Positions 1-8,658 of a DNA stretch of 64,000 nt are shown here, one piece after another. The stretch comes from VFZN01 sp963709325 (GTDB taxonomy: Bacteria > Acidobacteriota > Vicinamibacteria > Vicinamibacterales > UBA2999): the NCBI GenBank assembly GCA_963709325.1, contig CAVPVV010000003.1, positions 2,170,001-2,234,000 of the forward strand, given 5' to 3'. Numbering within the stretch: the first letter of the stretch is position 1; each line of letters opens with the position of its first letter. Made by a program: the position numbers and the translations under genes. The notes beneath the pieces were generated by a model. That model was not told the origin of the DNA. It did no database searches and worked only from the letters and a program-made list of their open reading frames with translations.

Positions 1-547
1 GCTCTCCGGTTTCGTTGTCGAAGACAGACACGGCGAGCACCTTTGGCGTCGGTGCAGCTGAGCGGCGCGCGGTGACCCACGCGGTCAAGACCAGCAGCGC
101 CACCAATGCGACGCCGGCCCAGTGGAGCCAGTGCCGCCGCGATCGGGCCGGCGGCGGTTGCGGAGTCTCGACGCTCAGTTCGGACGCCGACTGCCCAGCC
201 TGCCGCCCGGATTCAGCACTCGGCTGTTCGGCCCCGACCCTGACCGGCGCAAGGAAGCAGTAGCCTCGCTTCGGCAGCGTCTGCACGAATCGCGGGTTCT
301 CGCCCTTGTCGCCGAGCGCCTGTCGGATGGCTGACAGGCAGTAGGCTAGCCCACGATCGAAGTCCACGTGTGTCTCCGGCCCCCACACCGCCAGGCGCAG
401 GTCCTCGCGGGAGACAACGTCGTTGGCCCGGCGCAGCAGGATCGCAAGTGCCCGCGCAGGCTGGGGCTCGAGTGCCACGAGTCGCCCGCCCCTGCGGAGT
501 TCCAGTGATTGGTCGTCGAACTCGAACGTGCCGAATTGCAGGATCAC
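1..547 (-). CDS. Winged-helix DNA-binding protein with a membrane segment (3' part off the window)
   Basis: The protein runs off the left edge. Residues about 4-100 form an OmpR/CadC-type winged-helix domain (start FGTFEFDD, then EDLRLAVWG, and the terminal wing FVQTLPKRGYCF). A Pro/Ser-rich linker follows, then one membrane segment at about residues 137-157 (WLHWAGVALVALLVLTAW) and the beginning of a periplasmic domain reading KVLAVSVFDNETGE, which resembles TolB-like or adenylate-cyclase-associated domains (family knowledge). There is no receiver domain, so it probably senses in the periplasm and binds DNA directly, as CadC does. I chose GTG at 547 because GGAGG lies just upstream; ATG at 595 is in frame but adds residues with no family match. 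The target genes are unknown. Confidence 0.85.
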   Translation of the reverse strand, partial: MILQFGTFEFDDQSLELRRGGRLVALEPQPARALAILLRRANDVVSREDLRLAVWGPETHVDFDRGLAYCLSAIRQALGDKGENPRFVQTLPKRGYCFLAPVRVGAEQPSAESGRQAGQSASELSVETPQPPPARSRRHWLHWAGVALVALLVLTAWVTARRSAAPTPKVLAVSVFDNETGE

Positions 548-814
548 GCCGCCTCCCTCTAGCAGCCCGCCGGGAACCGACACGGTTGTTCCCATCGTCG
601 AGCGCTCACTCGCAATTCAGAATCACACTAGGCCATAAGTCGTTCCTGGTCAGCTACCTGCTGCGGGTCGTAAGGGTCAGCGGCAGTGGTCACTCATGGC
701 ATGATCCGGGCACCGGCGTGAATGCGAAGCGTCAGGCCCTACGCAACGACCAGACGGCAATTCGTAACCGGCTGTGCAACGACCGTCGCGGGGAGCGTGC
801 TTTACGCCACTCGA

Positions 815-1321
815 TCCACGCGTGCGGCATGATCGCGATCCGAATCGATACCTTCTCTCGCAATCACGATCCGCGGAGCTCGTGGTTCTGGACGATGTGA
901 TGGAATTCGACCTCGACAGCAGGCCTGTCAATGAGGCGGGCCGGCCTATGTATCTGGAACGCAATCTGCGGCCTTCATCGCGCAGGGCGTCCCCGTCTTT
1001 GATGCTCGCAAAGCCGCGGGCATGACCGACTTGCTGATTCGCGACGCTGCCCTCGGTCGCGCGCTTGCGAAGAGTCTGGCGGATCACCACGCCGTGTTGA
1101 TGCGCGGTCACGGTACAGTCGTCGTCGGACCGTCATTGCCGCTGGTGGTCCGTCGCAGCATCAACCTGGAATTGAATGCGAGGTTTCAGATGCAGGCCAT
1201 GGCCCTTGGCGGCGAGATCGTTTACCTCGATCCCCAAGAGGCCAGGGAGGTCATGGCACGGGAGGACGCGGGCCTCGATCGGTCCTGGGAATTGTGGAAG
1301 CGAAAGGCGATGAAAAAGTAA
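815..1321 (+). pseudogene. Class II aldolase/adducin-family protein, internally deleted
   Basis: Two blocks of a class II aldolase remain. The first, in frame 3, reads HDRDPNRYLLSQSRSAELV and EFDLDSRPVNEAGRPMYLER up to about position 960. The second, starting about 972 in another frame, reads FIAQGVPVFDARKAAGMTD and continues through HHAVLMRGHGTVVVG to the normal C-terminus WELWKRKAMKK. The central part of the fold, with the metal-binding His pair, is absent, and the two blocks are out of frame. An open frame from ATG 1022 still encodes the last 99 residues. No N-terminus is recognisable before about 815. The gene is therefore dead or wrongly assembled. The DNA between 596 and 815 holds no recognisable gene. 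Confidence 0.75.
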
Positions 1322-1397
1322 CGACCGGCCGAATCATTGCTGATGGACGAACTCGTCACCGTGCGCGCGCTCATGAACCTACCCGATTGGAGGGATA

Positions 1398-1769
1398 GTG
1401 CGAGAACACACAGTTCAGGTGGTCGAGACCTACATCAACGCCGTTCGCAGCAACGATGCTTCCGCACTGCCGCTGCACCCGGATATGGTCGGTGTGTTTC
1501 CGGCGAACACGCACCGCGGTGCGGAGGCGTTCCGGCAGGCACTAGAGCCGTTCGCGCGGATGGTGAAGCGCATCGATGTGCTGCGCCTGGTGGTCGACGG
1601 CGAACACTGCGTCGCGCTCCTCGAGATCGAAACGGTCTTCGGCACCATTCCGCTCGCCGAGCACATTCATGTCGTGAACGGACAGGTCGTGTTCGTGCGC
1701 GGCTACTACGATCCCCGGCCGATCGTGAACGGGGGGAACGCGGCAACGGCATCAGCCGAAGCTGTCTGA
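1398..1769 (+). CDS. SnoaL/NTF2-like domain protein
   Basis: This 123-residue protein fits the NTF2-like cone fold: an N-terminal helix (VVETYINAVRSNDASAL), the LHPDMVGVFP segment, an amphipathic helix (EAFRQALEPFARMVKRIDVL) and a C-terminal sheet ending HIHVVNGQVVFVRGYYDPRP. Such proteins are small cytoplasmic enzymes or ligand binders. No catalytic residue identifies a substrate here. The start is GTG at 1398, just after GGAGGG; a longer overlapping frame from 1337 is not homologous to anything I recognise. It stands alone on the plus strand between the aldolase remnant and a convergent gene. Confidence 0.7.
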   Translation: MREHTVQVVETYINAVRSNDASALPLHPDMVGVFPANTHRGAEAFRQALEPFARMVKRIDVLRLVVDGEHCVALLEIETVFGTIPLAEHIHVVNGQVVFVRGYYDPRPIVNGGNAATASAEAV

Positions 1770-1810
1770 CATCCAAATGACGCCGGCGCGCACGCGGTCC
1801 GGTCGCTTCG

Positions 1811-2887
1811 TTACTGCGCGTCGATTCTTCCGAACAATCCGTCGTGCTCGTCGTTGGGACCGGCCGCAAAGTAGAGCACGTTGGTCGGTCCGGCGTTGGC
1901 GCCGTTCCCGAACCCGATTCCCCACAACCCGTCAATCGCCACGGCCTTGCCGTTCGGCATCTTCAGGTGTCCCTTCGGCTCGAGCGTCACGGGATCGAAC
2001 GCGTTGATCCGGCCGTCTCCGAAGTTGCCCACCAGGAGATTGCCGCTGAAGCGGCCGAAATTCGAGGGTGCCAGCGCCATGCCCCACGGCGCGTTGAGCG
2101 CTCCGCGCGATGCGACGCGTGTAATGAACGAGCCGTCGAGATTGAACGCGTCCACGAAGCCGAGCCCGTCGCCCGCGACCTCGTCTTCGGCCTCGTCGTC
2201 CTGCTTGGCGTACGAGACGAGGATGACGGTGCCGATCCGCTGAATGCCGAACGGAGCGAAGCCCGCGGGCAGGCGCGGGTCGACGAAGCCGCCGGGAAGC
2301 GTCGCGGCATGGAACGCACTGTCGAACACGTCGACGTGGTTGTTGTGGAAATCGGCGGCGTACAAGAAGCCGCCGCTCGCCGTCGGGGCCAGGGCCAGGC
2401 CCTTGTAACTCGCATCGTGCGCGGGGGCGAGCGGGTTCGGCACAACCTGATGCGACACGGTGTTCGGCGGCACCGCCGGGCTCCATGCGGCGATCGTCCC
2501 CTCTTCCGTTGCCCACATGAATCGGGCTGCGCCGGAGGCAGCCCCGTCGCTGACCACGAAGCCGCTGCCACTATACGAGACGATGCCAGTTGGACCACCT
2601 GGGACCTGGACGACAAGCGAAGAGCGCACGCCCGTGGCGTTGTAGATCAGGGAGACGTTGCTATCGGCGGCCGAGACCCACCACGGCGAGGTGGCACTTG
2701 CCGCGATTCCCCAGCCATTCACCAGCAGCGGGTCGGGCGGATTTGCCGTCGTCACGCTGCCGTCGGACACGAGGTTCAGAACGCGATACGAGTTGCCCGG
2801 CTCGGCCGCTCCGAGCTCCACGATGAGCGTCGCGGCCAGCGCGACGACCGAGACGAACGTCACGACGGCCTTTCGGTGTAGTTCCAC
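1811..2887 (-). CDS. TIGR03118-type secreted beta-propeller protein
   Basis: The product is a 358-residue secreted protein of the TIGR03118 family, which has an NHL/propeller-like repeat architecture and no assigned biochemical role. A signal peptide covers the first 28 residues or so (KAVVTFVSVVALAATLIVEL). Repeat blades carry motifs such as PLLVNGWGIA, GLALAP, LYAADFHNNHVDVFD, NAPWGMALAP, LLVGNFGDGRINAFD and DGLWGIGFGNG. GTG at 2887 is preferred over the upstream ATG at 2983 because it has a strong AGGAGG ribosome site and puts the signal peptide at the N-terminus. It is probably periplasmic or extracellular and is transcribed alone. Confidence 0.8.
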   Translation of the reverse strand: MELHRKAVVTFVSVVALAATLIVELGAAEPGNSYRVLNLVSDGSVTTANPPDPLLVNGWGIAASATSPWWVSAADSNVSLIYNATGVRSSLVVQVPGGPTGIVSYSGSGFVVSDGAASGAARFMWATEEGTIAAWSPAVPPNTVSHQVVPNPLAPAHDASYKGLALAPTASGGFLYAADFHNNHVDVFDSAFHAATLPGGFVDPRLPAGFAPFGIQRIGTVILVSYAKQDDEAEDEVAGDGLGFVDAFNLDGSFITRVASRGALNAPWGMALAPSNFGRFSGNLLVGNFGDGRINAFDPVTLEPKGHLKMPNGKAVAIDGLWGIGFGNGANAGPTNVLYFAAGPNDEHDGLFGRIDAQ

Positions 2888-3155
2888 GATGCCTCCTGTT
2901 GTGCTGGAACGGCGCGCCCGCGTGATCGAATGCGATTCGAGTGCCACGCGACTGTCGTGCACCGTGTGCAGGTTGGCGAGCAATTGCGCAGGCGCCGATG
3001 CTTAGCCGATTTCGGGTTGCGTCTATGCCTTTCGTGATTCGTAAAGTGATGCTCGAGCCGAAACGTGCTCGAGCTGTGCTTCGACGATCCTGTGGCACGA
3101 TTCTGCGAATTCGATCGTCGCGGCTTACGCGCCGATCTCGAAAGGAAGCATCGCA

Positions 3156-3546
3156 ATGTCGAAGGTTGTCGCCATCATGTCGATGTCGCTCGACGGCTAC
3201 GTTGCCGACCGCAGCGATGGCGTGGCTGAAGTGTTCGACTGGTACTTCCACTCGGGGGACGTCGAATTCCGCACACTTCGTGACCGACGGCATCGAGAGC
3301 GCCACGACCCAGGCCAAGGCCGCCGCCGCCGGGAAATCCGTTGGGGTCCACGGCGCTGACACCATCCAGCAGTTGCTGAATGCTCGCCTCCTCGACGAAA
3401 TCCATGTCGACGTCGCCGCGGTTCTGCTTGGCTCCGGCGTTCGACTCTTTGGCCACCTCGCCAGCACGCCAGCCGTCCTTGGCAACCCGACGGTGACTCC
3501 CGGCGTCGGCGTGACACACCTGCGCTACCCAGTACGCAAGGCGTAG
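3156..3546 (+). pseudogene. DHFR/RibD C-terminal-domain family protein, internally deleted
   Basis: The start is typical of bacterial dihydrofolate-reductase-like (RibD C-terminal domain) proteins: MSKVVAIMSMSLDGYVADR, then the HSGDVEF stretch. At about 3270 the sequence jumps, in a different frame, to the C-terminal third (FVTDGIESATTQAKAAAAGK, GVHGADTIQQLL, LLDEIHVDVAAVLLGSGVRLF, ending VTHLRYPVRKA). Roughly 70-80 residues expected in between are missing, including part of the cofactor site. An A/G-rich sequence (CGAAAGGAAG) precedes the ATG, so the locus may once have been expressed. A copy of its last 53 bases lies beyond the next gene at 4161-4213. Confidence 0.75.
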
Positions 3547-3634
3547 TCCGCGCCAACCCACGTCGAGTCGCTGCTGGACCATCTGCCAGAGGCCCGCCGC
3601 CAACTAAAATCACGCGGAACTCGTAGGATGACGC

Positions 3635-4147
3635 ATGGCCGAACTTCCTTGTCTCGATTTGCTCGAGGCGACCCCGCAGATTCTCCGCGGCCTGACCGCA
3701 GGACTCTCAGACAATGATGTCCGCTGGAAACCGGCGCCCGATCGTTTCTCCATCGGGGAAGTGATGGTGCACCTCTCCCACAGCGAGTGGCACTGCTACC
3801 GCACACGAGTGGACCAGTTCATGTCCGAGGAGCGGCCCGAGCTGGAACCGGACGAAGCGTCGTTTCACCTGGAGCTGTACCGCAAGACCGACCCGGAGAG
3901 TGCCTTCGACCATTTCGCAGAGCAGCGCCAATCCAACATCGCGTACCTGCGCGGATTGCCTGAAAGCGCAGGACGCCGTCTCGCCTACCATAAAGGTGCG
4001 GCAACGGAGATCACGCTGGCGAACATGCTCCACGAGTGGGCGATGCACGATTTGGGGCACATTCGCCAGGTCGCGGAGTTGGTGCGGGCGCGCAAGCATT
4101 GGGAGGGCGCTGGCCCGCTCAATGCGGACTACAATTTGCGACCGTGA
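3635..4147 (+). CDS. DinB-like protein (DUF1569/DinB superfamily)
   Basis: This 170-residue protein has the four-helix DinB fold. The metal-site histidines expected for the family are visible in the segment FSIGEVMVHLSHSEWH (about residues 40-55) and in the C-terminal helix MLHEWAMHDLGHIRQVAELV (about 130-150). DinB proteins bind a divalent metal and many act as thiol-dependent transferases or damage-response proteins; the substrate of this one cannot be read from sequence. It starts at ATG 3635 after a weak TAGGATG site. It is intact, yet both sides carry DHFR-like gene debris, which suggests it was inserted into or duplicated with a DHFR-like locus. Confidence 0.8.
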   Translation: MAELPCLDLLEATPQILRGLTAGLSDNDVRWKPAPDRFSIGEVMVHLSHSEWHCYRTRVDQFMSEERPELEPDEASFHLELYRKTDPESAFDHFAEQRQSNIAYLRGLPESAGRRLAYHKGAATEITLANMLHEWAMHDLGHIRQVAELVRARKHWEGAGPLNADYNLRP

Positions 4148-4160
4148 GAGCCTCGCGGTG

Positions 4161-4213
4161 CCGACCGTGATTCCGGGGGTCGGCGTGACACACCCGCGCT
4201 ACCCGGTACGCAA
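4161..4213 (+). repeat. Second copy of the DHFR-like gene's 3' end
   Basis: These 53 bases match positions 3487-3539 at 47 of 53 sites. Both encode the DHFR-like tail PTV(T/I)PGVGVTH(L/P)RYPVR. No upstream part of a DHFR gene is present here, so this is a gene-tail remnant and not a functional gene. Confidence 0.75.
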
Positions 4214-4318
4214 CTGTCTGGCATACCCGCGCTGACGCTCCGGTCGAACTCCTCGCTTACGATCCTCTCTGGCCATTACCTTCGAACACGAGCGAGAGGC
4301 GCTTCAGGGAGCATCGCT

Positions 4319-4714
4319 ATGCCCTCAGTGACTGGCATCCTCGAGACCGCGGTCTACGTCAACGACATTCGCCGATCCCGCGAGTTCTATGAAGGGCTCT
4401 TTGGTTTTCGTCCCGTCGCTGAAGGCCAGCGGTTGACCGCGCTCGCGGTCGGACCCGGCCAGGTCCTCTTGTTGTGCCGCAAAGGGGCCTCCGCGCAACT
4501 GGGTGCCAGTGCGCACGACGGCGACGGTCAGCTGCACCTGGCCTTCGCCATCCCGACGTCCGAGTTGGGCGCGTGGGAGGGTCGTCTGGCGGAGCGGGGC
4601 GTGCCGATCGTGGAGCGTCGCACGTGGGACTTGGGTGGCCGGAGTCTCTACTTCCGGGACCCCGATGGACACCTGCTCGAGTTGGCCACGCCCGGCGTGT
4701 GGACGAACTACTGA
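4319..4714 (+). CDS. VOC-family (glyoxalase/dioxygenase fold) protein
   Basis: The 131 residues form two beta-alpha-beta-beta-beta modules. The first starts LETAVYVNDIRRSREFYEGLFGF and the second has LHLAFAIPTSELGAWEGRL and the end RSLYFRDPDGHLLELATPGVW. The Glu in HLLELATPG is the usual last metal ligand; the His at the first strand of typical glyoxalases is replaced by Glu in LETAVYV, so the metal site is not fully canonical. Members include glyoxalase I, fosfomycin-resistance enzymes and extradiol dioxygenases, and the substrate is not predictable. ATG 4319 follows AGGGAG. It is monocistronic. Confidence 0.8.
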   Translation: MPSVTGILETAVYVNDIRRSREFYEGLFGFRPVAEGQRLTALAVGPGQVLLLCRKGASAQLGASAHDGDGQLHLAFAIPTSELGAWEGRLAERGVPIVERRTWDLGGRSLYFRDPDGHLLELATPGVWTNY

Positions 4715-4826
4715 CCGGTGCTTTCATTGGGCGCTCTGGTTGGCTGCCCACGCTGGGTGATGGGACTATGATCGGCGGGTCTCGCCCCGCGATGCGCGGT
4801 CCGGGTTGCCGAAGGAGGTCTCCGTC

Positions 4827-5816
4827 ATGCGACAACAGCTGGTCCGGATGATCCTGCTGACTGCGCTTGCCGCGGCGCCGTTTTGCGCGGAGCGGCTCCT
4901 GCCGAGACTGGAGGCGGTTGCTCAGAGCCAGGCAGCCGAGTCGGTCACCCGTCCGGTCATTTCCGAGGACGCGTCGCCGCTCGAACCGATCGCGCCAGTC
5001 GCGAAGGATGGTCATCGTGGGACCGGTCTGCTGCGCAGGCCGCCAGGCGCTGGACCGTTTCCTGCCCTCATCTGGATTCACGGCGGGTTGACCACCCGCC
5101 CGGCCGCCGACCTCCGAGACTACGCGCTCGGTGCCAATCCGTCCCGGTTCCTGGCCGCGGGATATGTGGTGGCTGTGATCACGTATCGAAGCCGCGATGA
5201 GGATCCACAATCGGCCGTCTCTCTCGAAGATTCACTTGCCGCCGTCGATCACGTGCGTCGACTTTCGATCGTTGATCCGAAAAGCATCGTCATTTTTGGA
5301 TGCAGCGGCGGGGGTGACCTCGCCCTTGAACTCGCCGCCGCGACAGACATTGCCGCCATCGCCGCTGAAGAACCAGCATCAATGCTGTTCACCGGCACGT
5401 TCAATCGAGAGGTCCCGAAGAAGGGCGCGCGATACGCACCCGAGGATGGCACCGGCGTGGCGGATGACCCACGCGCGTACACGCCGCAACATCAGCAGCG
5501 GACGCGTGAGAAAATTGGAGGGATTCGGTCACCGATCCTGATTGTGCAAGGGGATCCAGCTTCCCGACTCAACCAATTCAATGCTGCGGTGCTCATCCCC
5601 GAGCTGCGCACCGCCGGCAAGTCCGTGGAAGTGCGCACCTATCCCGGTGAGCCACACTGTTTTGCCTTCTATGGCAGCGGGCCTCGAACGCCCCGGCCCG
5701 CGGCGGCAGCGAAAGTGTTTCAGGATGTCGACGCTTTCTTCCGCAGGCATCTCGAGACGAAGCCGAAGCTGATCGACTCCACGCTCGTTCGCCAGGTGGC
5801 AATCGAGCCCGCGTAA
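4827..5816 (+). CDS. Secreted alpha/beta hydrolase (dienelactone hydrolase/prolyl oligopeptidase-like)
   Basis: A 329-residue exported hydrolase. The first 30 residues are a signal peptide (VRMILLTALAAAPFCA). The alpha/beta fold is shown by the oxyanion strand ALIWIHGGLTTRP, the nucleophile elbow GCSGGG in IVIFGCSGGGDLALELA (about residue 158), an acid-bearing strand SPILIVQGDPASRLNQFN and the catalytic His in YPGEPHCFAFYG. These features support a serine esterase or peptidase; the substrate is unknown. ATG 4827 has AAGGAGG upstream; a TTG at 4806 would place the ribosome site inside the gene. It is transcribed alone. Confidence 0.8.
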   Translation: MRQQLVRMILLTALAAAPFCAERLLPRLEAVAQSQAAESVTRPVISEDASPLEPIAPVAKDGHRGTGLLRRPPGAGPFPALIWIHGGLTTRPAADLRDYALGANPSRFLAAGYVVAVITYRSRDEDPQSAVSLEDSLAAVDHVRRLSIVDPKSIVIFGCSGGGDLALELAAATDIAAIAAEEPASMLFTGTFNREVPKKGARYAPEDGTGVADDPRAYTPQHQQRTREKIGGIRSPILIVQGDPASRLNQFNAAVLIPELRTAGKSVEVRTYPGEPHCFAFYGSGPRTPRPAAAAKVFQDVDAFFRRHLETKPKLIDSTLVRQVAIEPA

Positions 5817-6225
5817 CGACTACCCATTGCCTTATGCGACCCCTTCGGTATCCCATCAAACGTCACCTTGGACGTCCGGGAGCGGGTGAAATAGTTGCTC
5901 GAACGCGGTTTACGGAGACATGGGATGCGAACCAGCCCTGGACTTGGAGATATTCGTTCGAGAATCTCGAGGTCGAAATTGCGGGGATATCGCGCTGCCT
6001 CGGTACGGTTTGAGTTGGCGTTCGGGGTACGCCGGGCCGAACTGATTCCGACAGGGTCGGAGCAGTTCGTTCTGGAGTTCTCGGAGATGCCAATCGAATT
6101 CGAGCGAGATACGGGGGGCACATCGCTGCGGTGGTTCTACCATCGTTGGATGGACCGGGCATGAAGCGATTCCCCAGGTTGGCGTCCTAGCTGGCGATGC
6201 GTCGGCGCACCTGACTGAGCTTGAA
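5817..6225. other. Gene-poor gap with a possible C-terminal gene fragment
   Basis: No complete gene is convincing here. On the plus strand, 5895-6164 stays open for 89 codons and its last 50 residues (VRRAELIPTGSEQFVLEF, then LRWFYHRWMDRA) look like a folded protein's C-terminus, whereas the first 35 residues are low-complexity basic sequence. It could be the tail of a decayed gene. No promoter or terminator is obvious. Confidence 0.3.
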
Positions 6226-6663
6226 ATGAGACCGAACGCGCTGGACCAGTATCTCGCTGCGGCTCGCTCGATGTTGATGCGGCTCGAACCCGCGGCTGCC
6301 CGTGCGGCCACCCAGCGCGGCGCGTTTCTCGTCGACATTCGGCCCGAGTTTCAGCGGCGGCGCGACGGGGAAGTGCCCGGCGCCATCGTTGTCGAGCGCA
6401 ATCACCTCGAATGGCGACTGCATCCTGACAGTGCCGCCCGGATCCCGGAAGCAACCAGCGCCGACGTCGAGTGGATCGTGCTGTGTGACGAAGGCTATGC
6501 CTCCTCGCTTGCCGCCGCCGCCCTGCAAGCGCTTGGATTACGACGCGCGACAGATGTCGTCGGCGGGCTCAGGGCATGGCGGGCGGCAGGCATGCCGCTG
6601 GGGCCGCCGGGCGAGGTGAGCGCACCGCGGCTCGCTTCGGAACCAGACGTGCCGGGCGAGTAG
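6226..6663 (+). CDS. Rhodanese-like domain protein
   Basis: This 145-residue single-domain rhodanese has the family's landmarks: LVDIRPEFQRRRDGEVPGAIVVERNHLEWRL (the CH2A region), the active-site loop LCDEGYASSLAAAAL with the sulfur-carrying Cys near residue 86, and the C-terminal helix VVGGLRAWRAAGMPLGP (CH2B). Rhodaneses move sulfane sulfur, and an intact Cys suggests catalytic competence. No export signal is seen, so it should be cytoplasmic. It lies 94 bases upstream of the SoxC-like gene, and a joint role in sulfur oxidation is plausible but inferred from proximity only. Confidence 0.85.
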   Translation: MRPNALDQYLAAARSMLMRLEPAAARAATQRGAFLVDIRPEFQRRRDGEVPGAIVVERNHLEWRLHPDSAARIPEATSADVEWIVLCDEGYASSLAAAALQALGLRRATDVVGGLRAWRAAGMPLGPPGEVSAPRLASEPDVPGE

Positions 6664-6757
6664 AACGCGACCGCGCTGCGTGCACTGATGTTCACGAGGC
6701 GTATACTCGGCGGCGGCGAAGCCATTCCTCGTAGGCTCATCTGTCAAGGAGAGACCC

Positions 6758-8023
6758 ATGGGCTCGAAACGACCGGCTCGACGGGAATTTCTCAAAAGCG
6801 GCGCCGCGTTGGCCGGCGGTTTCACCCTGGGAGGCGCAGCGCCCGCGCTCGGCCAGACAGCCGCGGGCGGCCAGGAACACCACTCGCCGCCGATGATCAA
6901 GGACGACAAGGATCAGATCGCCTACGGCGACCGCTCACGCTCACGTCACCTCGGTGCGCATCGCCCACGGCGGCAGGCCATCGCCCGATAACTGGGGGCT
7001 GACGTTTCATGTGGCGGCCCCGCTTCAGGATTCGGTCGGGGTCATCACGCCATCCTCGCTCCACTACATGGGGACGACCCGTGGCTCATTCCTCCCGGAT
7101 ATCGATCCCCGGGAGCACCGTCTCATGATTCACGGCCTGGTGGACCGTCCGCTGACGTTCACCATGGACGACTTGAAGCGCCTCCCGTCGGTGACGCGCA
7201 TTCATTTCATCGAGTGCGCAGGGAATCGATCGTCGCGCCGGGCCAAGAACGTTCAGGAAACGCACGGCATGACGAGTTGCGCCGAATGGACCGGCGTGCT
7301 CCTGTCGACGCTGCTCAAGGAGTGCGGCCTGAAGGGCTCGGCAACCTGGTTCGTCGCCGAAGGGTCGGAGGAAGTGAAGGGCGCGTCGAGCATGCCGATT
7401 GCCAAGGCGATGGACGACTGCATCGTCGCCTACGGCATGAACGGCGAGGCGGTGCGGCCGCAGCAAGGGGTTTCCGGTGCGGCTGATGGTTCCCGGCTTC
7501 GAAGGCATCTTTCACACCAAGTGGCTGCGGCGGATCAAGGTCGTGGACCGCTACTACATGAACTACAACGACTACGGGCATCTCGATCGCGATCCGAAGA
7601 TTGCGGCGCTGGACTACCAGATCGGGCCCAAGTCGGTCATCACGTTCCCGTCCGGCGGACAACAGCTGCCCGGCCGCGGCTTCTACGAGATCAGCGGCCT
7701 GGCCTGGTCCGGTGGCGGCGCGATCAAGATGGTGGAGGTGTCCACCGACGGCGGCAAGCGCTGGAACAAAGCCGAGATCAAGGGAACGCCGCACCGCATG
7801 GCGCATGCCCGGTTTCGGCTACATGTGGAATTGGGACGGACAAGAGACCGAGCTCCAGTCGCGCTGCACGGACGAACTCGGCCAGGTTCAACCGTCGCGA
7901 GCACAGATCGCCAAGTACTGGAACAAGCCGTTCGACGAGACCTTCAGCGTGCCGGGTCTGGACAACAGCATTCAGCCGTGGAAGATCGCCAGCGACGGGA
8001 GCGTCACCAATGGCTTCGCTTAA
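6758..8023 (+). pseudogene. soxC: SoxC-like sulfite dehydrogenase, molybdopterin subunit, with three frameshifts
   Basis: Reassembling three frames gives an almost complete SoxC-type molybdopterin oxidoreductase. It starts with a Tat signal (RREFLKSGAALAGGFTLGG) at ATG 6758, preceded by AAGGAGAG. The Mo-ligand segment is IHFIECAGNRSSRR and the second conserved block is VRLMVPGFEGIFHTKWLRRIKVVDRYY. The end is SIQPWKIASDGSVTNGFA. Frame breaks lie near 6942 (one extra base), at the G run 7467-7470 and at the T run 7813-7815; removing one base at each restores the family sequence. The cytochrome gene downstream overlaps its 3' end. SoxC with its cytochrome partner oxidises sulfur intermediates in the periplasm. 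All breaks are +1 in or next to short repeats, so sequencing error is a serious alternative to gene death. Confidence 0.8.
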
Positions 8024-8614
8024 AGTGCTCGCGTGTGCGTTGCTCATGGGCGCCCCAGTGCTGGCGCAGTCGCCTACCTATGGCGTGGGACGCACGCCGA
8101 CCGCAGAGGAAATCCGCGCGTGGGATATCTCCATCGGTCCGACACGGCGAGGAACTGCCGCCGGGACGCGGAACCGTCAGGGAAGGCGCGCAGCTGTATC
8201 GCGCAAAGGGGTGCGCGGGATGCCACGGCGCGACCGGCCATCGACGGCAAGGCGCCCATTCTGAAGAGCAAAGCTGGCCCGGAGGTCGACCTCTGGGCAC
8301 GCGGACGAATCCTGCCGCTTCGCGCGCCGTTCGCGACGACGGTGTGGGATTACATCAATCGCGCCATGCCTCTCAACAGAGAGGGCACGTTGACCGCCGA
8401 TGAGGTCTACTCGCTGACGGCGTACTTGCTCTTCATCAACGATGTCATCCGGGAGGACGAGGTCCTCGACGCCAAGACTCTGCCGAAGGTGAAGATGCCA
8501 ATCGGTGACGATTACGCTCGCCTGCCCGACTGGAAGCCGCAGGACGCCAAGGCTCAAAGGCTACCCCCACTAGACTGTCGTCTCGGGCACGCATCGGCGA
8601 CGGATGAAGCCTGA
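8010..8614 (+). pseudogene. c-type cytochrome partner of the SoxC-like enzyme, with two frameshifts
   Basis: The gene starts at ATG 8010, inside the last codons of the SoxC-like gene, which suggests coupled translation. A signal peptide (VLACALLMGAPVLAQ) is followed by the haem motif CAGCH in AKGCAGCHGATG, and later WDYINRAMPLNREGTLTADEVYSLTAYLL, the usual monohaem cytochrome c helix. The Met ligand is probably that in RAMPLN. Frame breaks lie near 8142-8144 and 8238; deleting one base at each joins the three frames. The last 15 residues or so before the stop at 8614 are not conserved-looking. It would accept electrons from the molybdenum subunit. Confidence 0.75.
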
Positions 8615-8658
8615 CCATCGTTCAGGAGTTTCCCATCCTCGCCCCTCGAGGCCTGGCC

